From DAOTXN01 sp034435435 (GTDB lineage Bacteria > Chloroflexota > Anaerolineae > S140-20): DNA of 64,000 nt. Under the pieces are notes generated by a model. The model was not told the DNA's origin and made no database searches. It worked only from the letters and a program-made list of their open reading frames with translations. Positions 53,100 through 60,257 of this stretch are shown here, piece by piece (within the stretch, counting starts at the first letter, position 1; the number at the start of each line of letters is the position of its first letter). The position numbers and the translations under genes were made by a program. Location: NCBI GenBank assembly GCA_034435435.1, contig DAOTXN010000033.1, positions 1 through 64,000 of the forward strand, in the 5' to 3' direction.

Positions 53100-54176
53100 T
53101 TGAAGCAACGCCTGTTGCCACTCTTGTTTCTTTTCAGTGTTATTGTCTTGCTCGCCGGTTGTGGCGGTGGTGTGCCGGCGGCCAGTTGGTTTGGCATTGC
53201 CGCCCAGGGCGATGTGGTTTACTTGGCGGCCAATCAACAAACTTTTGCGTTGAACCTGGAAAGCGGCGCCGAATTGTGGGCTTTTCCGCCCAAGCCCGAC
53301 CAGGAAACCGGTCCATTTTATGCCACACCGTTACTGCTCGACGACACGATTGTGCTGGGCAGCTTTGATCCTCAAGGCCGGCTCTATGCCATCTCTACGA
53401 CCAGCGGAAACCCGGCATGGGCTGTAGAGACCGACGGAAAGATCGTCGAAGGAGCGACGCGAGCTGGCAGCGATATGGTCGTTGGTACTGACGAAGGCAA
53501 AATCTTTCTGGTCGAAGCAGAGACGCAAACAGTGCACCTGTTGCTGGACGCCGACGCCGCCATTTGGTCCACTCCCCTGGTAGACGAGCTCACAGGCCGG
53601 CTCTACGTGACTTCGATGGACCATTATCTATATGCCATAGATTTGGAAAGCGGTGAATTGTTGTGGCGTTTTAAGGCGGGGGGTGCGATAGCGGGTACAC
53701 CCGCCCTCAGCGACGGCGCGCTCTTTTTCGGCGGACTGAATAGTAGGTTTTATGCGATTGACGCTGAAAGCGGCGCTGAGTTGTGGCATGTCCAGACCGA
53801 TGGCTGGGTGTGGGGAGGGCCGCAGGCGCAAAGCGACGTCGTCTACTTTGGCGACCTGAGCGGCAAGTTATACGCCCTATCTACCGCCGACGGCAGTGTA
53901 CGTTGGACCCTTGAAGTCGATGGGGGCGTGCGCGCCACGCCCTTGTTGGTCAACGATCGGCTCTACTTTGGCACGCGCGAGGGTAAGGTCTACGCCTTGC
54001 AGGCAGAAGATGGCGTTCAGCAGTGGGCGCTACCTGTGACTGGTTCAATTCTGAGTCAGCCCGTCTTGCATCAGGGTTATTTGTTGATTTCACCTCACAA
54101 TGCCAAAGTACAATTGATCGCTTTGGACCCAGAGAGCGGGGCCGAACGTTGGTCGTATCCGCCCCAAGAGGAGTAA
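53100..54176 (+). CDS. Lipoprotein with PQQ-like beta-propeller, inserted in the yidC operon
   Basis: The 358-residue protein has a lipoprotein signal (LLPLLFLFSVIVLLAGC) with the Cys near residue 21, followed by about seven PQQ-like repeats, each with a GxVYxxxxxGxLYALxxxxGxxxW pattern (for example VVYFGDLSGKLYALSTADG). BamB of the outer-membrane assembly machine has this shape, but a PQQ propeller alone does not prove that role. The TTG start is supported by AGGAGG 5 bases before it. It lies between yidD and yidC, where most bacteria have no gene. It may help fold or hold proteins inserted by YidC. Confidence 0.88.
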   Translation: MKQRLLPLLFLFSVIVLLAGCGGGVPAASWFGIAAQGDVVYLAANQQTFALNLESGAELWAFPPKPDQETGPFYATPLLLDDTIVLGSFDPQGRLYAISTTSGNPAWAVETDGKIVEGATRAGSDMVVGTDEGKIFLVEAETQTVHLLLDADAAIWSTPLVDELTGRLYVTSMDHYLYAIDLESGELLWRFKAGGAIAGTPALSDGALFFGGLNSRFYAIDAESGAELWHVQTDGWVWGGPQAQSDVVYFGDLSGKLYALSTADGSVRWTLEVDGGVRATPLLVNDRLYFGTREGKVYALQAEDGVQQWALPVTGSILSQPVLHQGYLLISPHNAKVQLIALDPESGAERWSYPPQEE

Positions 54177-54183
54177 TGCACCT

Positions 54184-55017
54184 GTGTGGGACCTACTGAT
54201 CATCAACCCGATGACCAACGCCATGCTGCTGTTTTACGGCCTGCTGGCTAATCAATTCATTCTGGCCATCCTGGCCCTCACTATCGTCATCCGTATTCTG
54301 GTTTTTCCGCTCACCCTGAAACAGCAGCGTTCCATGATGTCTATGCAGGCGCTGCAACGCAGCCAAGAATGGCAGGACATTCAAAAAAAGTACAAAGGCG
54401 ACCGGGAAAAGCTGGCCCAAGAGCAGATGCGCATGTATCGTGAATACGGCGTGAACCCAGCCGGCGGCTGTCTGCCCACACTGATCCAATTTCCGGTGCT
54501 CATCGGCCTGTACCAATCCATCAATCGCGTGCTGGCGACCAGCCCGATCCAGCTCATCGACCTGGCTCAGCGCGTTTACGCGCCTGGGTTGGCGGCGCTG
54601 GTGCCGATGAACGATCGATTCTTGTGGCTGAGACTGGGACAGCCCGACGCTTACTATATTCTTCCCATTCTGGTGGTCGTCACGACTTGGGCCCAGCAAA
54701 AACTGCTCACCCCCCCCAATCCTGATCCGCAAGCGGCCAGTATGAACCGGTCGATGCAGGTGATGATGCCGTTGATGTTTGGTTTTTTCGCCTTGAGCTT
54801 TTCGTCGGCCCTGTCTATCTATTTCGTCATTTCGAACGTAGTGGGTGTAGCTCAGTATTGGATTATCAATCGCTGGTTCCGTGGAGGGTGGGAGGTCGAA
54901 CACGAGAATCGACCCAAGCGGCCCGCTGTGCAGCCCAAACCGGCGCTGGCCGAGGCCGCGGGCGCCAACAAGCCGGACCCGCCGCGCCGGAAGAAAAAGC
55001 GCGTCAAGAAAAAATAA
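54184..55017 (+). CDS. yidC: Membrane protein insertase YidC
   Basis: The 277-residue protein is the short (Gram-positive type) YidC/Oxa1 insertase: a first helix (LLFYGLLANQFILAILALTIVI), a coiled cytoplasmic loop with many Gln, Lys and Arg (MSMQALQRSQEWQDIQKKYKG), the NPAGGCLPTLIQFPVLIGLYQSI segment, and C-terminal helices. The tail is strongly basic (RRKKKRVKKK), as in members that bind the ribosome. GTG at 54184 is the start. A basic jag gene follows, the usual neighbour. Confidence 0.93.
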   Translation: MWDLLIINPMTNAMLLFYGLLANQFILAILALTIVIRILVFPLTLKQQRSMMSMQALQRSQEWQDIQKKYKGDREKLAQEQMRMYREYGVNPAGGCLPTLIQFPVLIGLYQSINRVLATSPIQLIDLAQRVYAPGLAALVPMNDRFLWLRLGQPDAYYILPILVVVTTWAQQKLLTPPNPDPQAASMNRSMQVMMPLMFGFFALSFSSALSIYFVISNVVGVAQYWIINRWFRGGWEVEHENRPKRPAVQPKPALAEAAGANKPDPPRRKKKRVKKK

Positions 55018-55066
55018 ACCTTCAGCGGTCAGCCGGAAACTGAAAGCTGAACAAGGGAGAGACGTT

Positions 55067-55873
55067 GTGGTGACCATACGCGAAATCGAGAGCAACGGCA
55101 GCGATGTCGAGAATGCCATCGCCGCCGGTCTAGCCGAGCTTAAAGCCAGCCGGGAAGAGGTCGAGATTCACGTGCTGGATGAGGGCAGCCGGGGGTTGCT
55201 AGGTATTGGCGCGCGACCGGCCCGCGTGCGATTGGCGCTCAAGGTTAGCGCCAGGCCCGAACCGGGACCACTGCCAGATGTGGCGCCGCAGGTTGAGCCA
55301 GAAATCAGCGCGCCTGTAGAATTGCTCTCCGAGCCGCCGCAAAAAGAAGAACCGATCCAGCCCGAGCCAACCGAAGAACCTACGCAAAGCGAGTTGGAAC
55401 GCATTGCTCCCATCGCCCGGCAGGCGCTCGAAGAATTGTTAGAAAAGATGGGAATGCAGGCCACGGTAAAGGATTATGTCAAACCGGCTCAGGACCCCGA
55501 GGATTATCACAGGCTGGTATTGAACGTGGAAGGTCAGGACCTGGGTGCGCTGATTGGGCGACGCGGTGAAACGTTGAACGCGCTACAATTTCTTACCCGA
55601 CTCATCGTGGGTCGAGAGGTCGAGCGCCGCATCAATCTGCTGGTGGACGTAGAAGGATACCGCGACCGGCGTGAGCGCAGCTTGAGACAGTTGGCCCAAC
55701 GCATGGCGGACCGCGTCGTGACGACCGGTCGCCGACAGGTGCTCGAGCCGATGTCGGCTGCGGAACGGCGCATCATCCACATCGCTTTGCGACACCACCC
55801 CGACGTGACCACCGAGAGCATCGGACAGGGCGAAAATCGCAAAGTCACTATTTTTTTGCGCGGGAGCAAGTAG
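55067..55873 (+). CDS. jag: KhpB/Jag-type RNA-binding protein
   Basis: The 268-residue protein has a Jag-N domain (IEAxGxDVENAIAAGLAELKASREEVEIHVLDEGSRGLLGIG), an acidic Pro-rich linker, a KH domain (GALIGRRGETLNALQFLTRLIV) and a final R3H-like domain (RRIIHIALRHHPDVTTESIGQGENRKV). It binds RNA and, in Firmicutes, affects cell elongation. GTG at 55067 is the start with GGGAGAG just before it; the open frame that begins at 54881 inside yidC is not used. Confidence 0.92.
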   Translation: MVTIREIESNGSDVENAIAAGLAELKASREEVEIHVLDEGSRGLLGIGARPARVRLALKVSARPEPGPLPDVAPQVEPEISAPVELLSEPPQKEEPIQPEPTEEPTQSELERIAPIARQALEELLEKMGMQATVKDYVKPAQDPEDYHRLVLNVEGQDLGALIGRRGETLNALQFLTRLIVGREVERRINLLVDVEGYRDRRERSLRQLAQRMADRVVTTGRRQVLEPMSAAERRIIHIALRHHPDVTTESIGQGENRKVTIFLRGSK

Positions 55874-55879
55874 AACCTC

Positions 55880-56713
55880 TTGGCTCTCGATTACCTGATT
55901 ATTGGTAACGTAACGCGCGACCTGCTGCCCGACGGCGGCTATACCGTCGGCGGCACAGTGACGTATGCTTCGCGCGCGGCGCTGGCGATGGGTTGCCGGG
56001 TGGCTGCTGTCACCAGCTATGCGCCCGCGCTGAACCTGGATTCGGTGCTCACCGGCGTTGAGGTTTTACGCAAGCCGGCCGAAGAGACGATGACCTTTGA
56101 AAACGTCTATACGCCGACGGGACGGGTGCAGTTCTTGCACGCCGTGGCTGCGCCGCTGCATCTGGAAGATGTACCCCCCCGCTGGCGCCGGCCAGATGTG
56201 GTACACCTGGGGCCGCTGGCGGCCGAATGTGACCCAGCGTTGGTGGAGGCATTTCCCGGCGCATTGGTGGCGACTACGCCTCAGGGCTGGATGCGGACGT
56301 GGGATGCGACGGGACGGGTGCGGGTGAGCGACTGGCCCGCCGCGGAAAAGGTTTTACCTCGGGTTGACGCAGCCGTTCTCAGTATCCACGACGTGGGCGG
56401 CGACGAGGGGATGATTGCCCGTTTGGTCCGCCTGGCGCCCATCCTGGTGGTGACGCTGGGCGCCAAGGGGTGCCGGGTCTATGTGGATGGACAGGCTCGC
56501 CACGTGCCCGTTACACCCAGGCCCGAAGTAGACCCGACCGGCGCGGGCGATATTTTTGCGGCGGTCTTTTTTGTGCATCTCCGCCAGACGGGTGATCCAT
56601 GGGCCGCGGCCAACTTGGCCAATCGCGTGGCGGCGCTATCGGTGGGGCGGCGGGGGTGGGCCGGCACGCCCACGCGAGCCGAGATCGACGAAATACTCGA
56701 GCGTGAAACGTGA
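55880..56713 (+). CDS. PfkB-family sugar kinase
   Basis: The 277-residue protein belongs to the ribokinase/PfkB family: an N-terminal GNVTRDLLPDGGYTVGGTVTYAS segment and the C-terminal ATP/catalytic motif DPTGAGDIFAAVFFVHL with the catalytic Asp. The substrate (a sugar or nucleoside) cannot be told. TTG at 55880 is a likely start, 7 bases after the jag stop; no stronger start is available nearby. It is the last gene of the rpmH-rnpA-yidC run. Confidence 0.85.
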   Translation: MALDYLIIGNVTRDLLPDGGYTVGGTVTYASRAALAMGCRVAAVTSYAPALNLDSVLTGVEVLRKPAEETMTFENVYTPTGRVQFLHAVAAPLHLEDVPPRWRRPDVVHLGPLAAECDPALVEAFPGALVATTPQGWMRTWDATGRVRVSDWPAAEKVLPRVDAAVLSIHDVGGDEGMIARLVRLAPILVVTLGAKGCRVYVDGQARHVPVTPRPEVDPTGAGDIFAAVFFVHLRQTGDPWAAANLANRVAALSVGRRGWAGTPTRAEIDEILERET

Positions 56714-56751
56714 AACGTTGCGTATTGCGCATCACGCATTACGTCTTACTC
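56700..56751. repeat. CGTGAAACGTGAAACG word repeat after the sugar kinase
   Basis: The end of the sugar kinase gene and the gap to the histidine kinase consist of GTGAAACGTGAAACG and TGCGCATCACGCATTACG words, and belong to the same family as 40078-40143 and 50905-50957. Confidence 0.6.
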
Positions 56752-59397
56752 TAGCGCCTTTTGCACGACCTCGGCGATTTCTCCGGCGCTGAAAGGCTTT
56801 TTGAGCCAGGCCGCGATGCCGCTTTCTAGCAAGGTCCGTCCCTCATCAGCCAAAGGGTAACCCGTTGTCACTACCATTTTGACGTGTGGGTGTCGAGATC
56901 GGAGCGCGGCGTACAGATCGCCGCCGCCCAGTTGCGGCATGACCCAATCGCTCAATACCAAGTCCACGTGTGGGCCAAATATATCCAGCGCCTCTTGGCC
57001 GTTGGACGCCGTGAGCACATGATAGCCCAGATCATCCAGGACCTCTGCGATGGCCTCTCGGGCGATCACGTCGTCTTCGACTACCAGGATCGTTTCACCC
57101 CGTCCGCGTATCAAAAGCTCTTCTTCCGCAAGTTCTGCAGATGTGTCCGGCAAGGCCAGGGCCGGTAAGTAGATGCTGAACGTCGTGCCATAACCTACGT
57201 GGCTTTGCACGCCGATAAAACCTTCATGCTGGGCGACGATGCCATACACTTGAGCCAGGCCCAAGCCGGTGCCCTGGCCGACTTCTTTGGTCGTGAAAAA
57301 GGGCTCAAAGATGTGAGGCAAGACGTCAGGGGCGATGCCCGCGCCGGTGTCCGATACGTCCAACCGCACCCACTCGCCGGGCGGCATGTCGAGAAAGGGA
57401 GCCGGGCGCCCCGACTCGAGGCCAAGGCGAGAAAATTGAAAACGCAAGTCGCCGCCGGCAGGCATGGCGTCGCGCGCGTTAAGGGCCAGGTTCATCACCA
57501 CCTGTTGGATGCGCGTGGGGTCGGCATAGACGAGATAGTCCTCGTGGCCGTATTCCAGGTGTATGTGAATGTTCTCCGGCAGGGTGCGCTCCAGGAGTTT
57601 TTCCAACTCTTTGAGAAACGGGACCAGATCTAGCGGTTGGCGTTCCATGACAGATTTGCGGGCAAAGTCGAGAATCTGCTGGACCAGGTTGGCGGCGCGG
57701 TGACCTTGTTGGTGAATCGTGCCCAGGCGCTTTTTGTCGCGCTCGGAGAGTTCGGACGAGTTGAGCATCATTTTGGCGTACAGCACGATACTAGCCATAA
57801 TGTTATTAAAGTCGTGGGCGATGCCGGCGGCCAGTTGGCCCACAGTCGCCAGCCGCTCTTGGGCTTGAATCTGGCGCTGTTGGACGCGTTCTTGGGTAAC
57901 GTCGCGCAGCGTGAGCACCCATTGCCGGATCGCACTCTCGCCGATAGGGCGCGCTTGGGCTTCAAAAATGCGCGGGGGGAACCCAGGCAGGGCGATCTCG
58001 ACAGGCAGCGGGTCGGTGTGGTGGGCCAGTATCTCGCTCAGGGCCAGCGACCCCAAATGTATGAGCGGTGCGCCGATGCTCTCACCAATCAGAGCCGACA
58101 GAGCCTGGCGCGCCGCCGGGTTAGCCAACAAGATGTGCCCATCGTCGTCTAACAAAAGCACACCGGCAGGGACGGTGTCAATGATCTGCTGGACTTGCTG
58201 GGCTTGTTGCTGGATGCGCAACAACAGGCGCGCTCGTTCTGCCTCGGCTTGCACCTGATCCGAAATATCCTGGACATTGGCCAGCGCACCCACGATAACG
58301 CCGGCCGCGTCCCGGACGGGAGTGAGATGATAACGCAGGTAGCTCTCTTTGCCCCATTTTGAGGTATAGGGGTGCTCGGCGACGAACGTTTCACCGGTTT
58401 CGATACACCGGCGAAAGTTTTCGGCAACTCCGCTGGCAACGAGTGGCGGAAACGCGAACATGTTGATGGCGCGAGTGGCTGCGGCGGACGGCGACCCCAA
58501 TATTTCCAAGAGCTTGGGATTCACCTCTCTGATATTTCCCTGGGTGTCGATAGAGACAATCCCGATCGACGCGTTCTCTATCAACCCTCGATAGCGTTCC
58601 TCGCTGGCCTGCAGAGCTTTATGCGCCCGCACGTGCTCCGTAATATCGGTATAGACAGCGACCGCACCGATCAGCTCGTCGCCCATCACGATAGGCGAGC
58701 CGGTGAGCCGCACGTGAACTGCCGAACCGTCTTTACGATAGCGCATAGTCTCGACCGGCCCTACTGTCTGTTGGCTCAAGGCCATCCGGGTGAAACCGGT
58801 CGCTTCTTTTAACGTATCGGGGTTGGTAATGAGAGGATCCAGGGACTTGCCGATCACGTCTTTTCTTTTATACCCAAACAATTTTTCCGCGCCGGGGTTC
58901 CATTCTACAATGCAGTGTCGAGCATCCAAGGTGACAATAGCATCGGGAGCGGCGGAGAGTACGCCTTCCAGGTAGGTCTGGCGGGCGATTATTTCACGTT
59001 CCGCCCGTTCCCTTTCCACCAGTAAAGACCACTCGCGCACGGCGCGCAGGGCAATGCGCGGCAGGTCGGCCAGGATCGATGGGGACTTGACGAGATAGTC
59101 CAGCGCGCCTGCTTTGAGGGCTTGCACGGCCAACTGTTCATCGCCGTGACTGCTCATGACGATCAATGGATATTTTCGATCCTGGCCCTGGCTTGACAGC
59201 AGATCTATTCCCGCTCCATCGGGCAGACGCAGATCTGCAACAATCAGGTCAGGTTGCGCCTCGGTTAGAAAAGCCCGCGCCTCGGCCAGGCTACCCACCA
59301 CGGTCAGGCGCATGTGTCCCTCTTGGGCAGAAAAGGACCGCTGCACGAGTTCGGCGTGCGCCTCTTGGTCTTCTACCAATAGGATATGAGAGAGCAT
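56746..59397 (-). CDS. Hybrid sensor histidine kinase (REC-PAS-PAS-PAS-HK-REC)
   Basis: The 883-residue cytoplasmic protein has an N-terminal receiver (HILLVEDQEAHAELVQ, VADLRLPDGAG), three PAS domains at about residues 140-520, a dimerisation domain with the phospho-His in AAGIAHDFNNIMAS near 528, an ATPase domain (NLALNARDAM, FTTKEVGQGTGLGLAQVYG), and a C-terminal receiver (LVVEDDVIAREAIAEVL, LVLSDWVMPQLGG). It would relay phosphate among its own receivers and to other partners. The REC protein encoded by the adjacent upstream gene is close in sequence to its C-terminal receiver. Confidence 0.92.
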   Translation of the reverse strand: MLSHILLVEDQEAHAELVQRSFSAQEGHMRLTVVGSLAEARAFLTEAQPDLIVADLRLPDGAGIDLLSSQGQDRKYPLIVMSSHGDEQLAVQALKAGALDYLVKSPSILADLPRIALRAVREWSLLVERERAEREIIARQTYLEGVLSAAPDAIVTLDARHCIVEWNPGAEKLFGYKRKDVIGKSLDPLITNPDTLKEATGFTRMALSQQTVGPVETMRYRKDGSAVHVRLTGSPIVMGDELIGAVAVYTDITEHVRAHKALQASEERYRGLIENASIGIVSIDTQGNIREVNPKLLEILGSPSAAATRAINMFAFPPLVASGVAENFRRCIETGETFVAEHPYTSKWGKESYLRYHLTPVRDAAGVIVGALANVQDISDQVQAEAERARLLLRIQQQAQQVQQIIDTVPAGVLLLDDDGHILLANPAARQALSALIGESIGAPLIHLGSLALSEILAHHTDPLPVEIALPGFPPRIFEAQARPIGESAIRQWVLTLRDVTQERVQQRQIQAQERLATVGQLAAGIAHDFNNIMASIVLYAKMMLNSSELSERDKKRLGTIHQQGHRAANLVQQILDFARKSVMERQPLDLVPFLKELEKLLERTLPENIHIHLEYGHEDYLVYADPTRIQQVVMNLALNARDAMPAGGDLRFQFSRLGLESGRPAPFLDMPPGEWVRLDVSDTGAGIAPDVLPHIFEPFFTTKEVGQGTGLGLAQVYGIVAQHEGFIGVQSHVGYGTTFSIYLPALALPDTSAELAEEELLIRGRGETILVVEDDVIAREAIAEVLDDLGYHVLTASNGQEALDIFGPHVDLVLSDWVMPQLGGGDLYAALRSRHPHVKMVVTTGYPLADEGRTLLESGIAAWLKKPFSAGEIAEVVQKALE

Positions 59398-59402
59398 TTT
59401 TG

Positions 59403-59846
59403 TTACTCCAGTGCGGCGCGCACAATTTCGGCCAGTTCTTCGGGCACGAAAGGTTTTTTTATCCAGCCGGTGATGCCCCGCTCTAACAACGCCCGGCCTT
59501 CGTCGTTCATCGGGTAGCCGGTGATGACGATCATTTTGAGGTTGGGATGTTTTTCGCGCAGGCTTGCATACAGATCGCCGCCGCCCATGTGAGGCATGAC
59601 CAGGTCGCTGAGTACCAACGCCACATGGGACTCGAATTTTTCCAATGCTTCCTTCCCGTTCGCCGCCGCGAGCACCCGGTAGCCCAGGTCCTCCAAGATT
59701 TCAGCGATGGCCGCGCGGGTGATGACGTCGTCTTCGACGACCAGAATGGTCTCACCCTGGCCTGACAACGAATCAAAGGATTGAGCGAATCTGTGCTTCT
59801 CAGCTCGATGGCCTGGGTCCCACAGCCGCGCTGACCGTGGTCCCAA
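59403..59846 (-). CDS. Receiver-domain protein, likely the tail of a former hybrid kinase
   Basis: The last 120 residues form a receiver with LVVEDDVITRAAIAEIL, the phospho-Asp in LVLSDLVMPHMGG, and IVITGYPMNDEGR, nearly the same as the C-terminal receiver of the hybrid kinase gene 6 bases downstream. The first 30 residues (before GQGETILVV) do not look like a normal N-terminus and no ribosome site is clear. It may be a stand-alone regulator, but a remnant of a deleted gene fits better; see the fragment at 59956-60108. Confidence 0.7.
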   Translation of the reverse strand: MGPRSARLWDPGHRAEKHRFAQSFDSLSGQGETILVVEDDVITRAAIAEILEDLGYRVLAAANGKEALEKFESHVALVLSDLVMPHMGGGDLYASLREKHPNLKMIVITGYPMNDEGRALLERGITGWIKKPFVPEELAEIVRAALE

Positions 59847-59955
59847 GGGATGCGACGCCGCGCCTCACTGCAGAACGCGGGCAGCCCCGGGGCAGGGTTG
59901 GGCGACGCCATTCGGTCAATCCCGATAATTCGTTGCCATATCCCCACCTGAGCAG

Positions 59956-60108
59956 TTACAAACCCTCTACCTTGCCGTCGGCAGTGCTAAAGACCATCGG
60001 CTTGTTGTCATATATCCTCACCCTGATCGGTTCTTCAGCAGAACGCAGGCGCATTGGGGGGAGTAGAAAAAAAGAAACGATCAAAAACGCCACAATTCGC
60101 CGGATCAT
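59956..60108 (-). pseudogene. 5' fragment of a substrate-binding sensor protein gene
   Basis: On the minus strand an ATG at 60108 opens 50 codons and ends in TAA. The peptide has a signal sequence (RRIVAFLIVSFFLLPPM) followed by EEPIRVRIYDNKPMVFSTADGKVEG, the first strand of a periplasmic solute-binding domain as found at the start of many membrane-bound hybrid kinases. The rest of such a protein is missing; about 110 bases on, on the same strand, only a receiver domain remains. The stretch 59847-60257 holds nothing else besides a plus-strand promoter. Confidence 0.65.
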
Positions 60109-60200
60109 AGATTCTCTTTTCGGGTTGCTATCCAAACGAGCGCATGATACCCTGGATTATACGCGATGGGGTTGTCGAGCACAACTGCCGCGCCCGCAGA

Positions 60201-60228
60201 TTGACAAGCGTTTTTTTCCGTTTACAAT
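60201..60228 (+). promoter_or_regulatory. Promoter of the large membrane protein gene
   Basis: TTGACA (60201-60206) lies 16 bases before TACAAT (60223-60228), 30 bases before the start codon. Confidence 0.7.
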
Positions 60229-60257
60229 AGCCCGGCACATCAATCGAGGCGCATCCA

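Noticed and set aside
53100..54176. Naming the propeller lipoprotein BamB
   Set aside because: Only the propeller fold is seen; there is no other outer-membrane assembly gene in the window, and Chloroflexota may lack a typical outer membrane.
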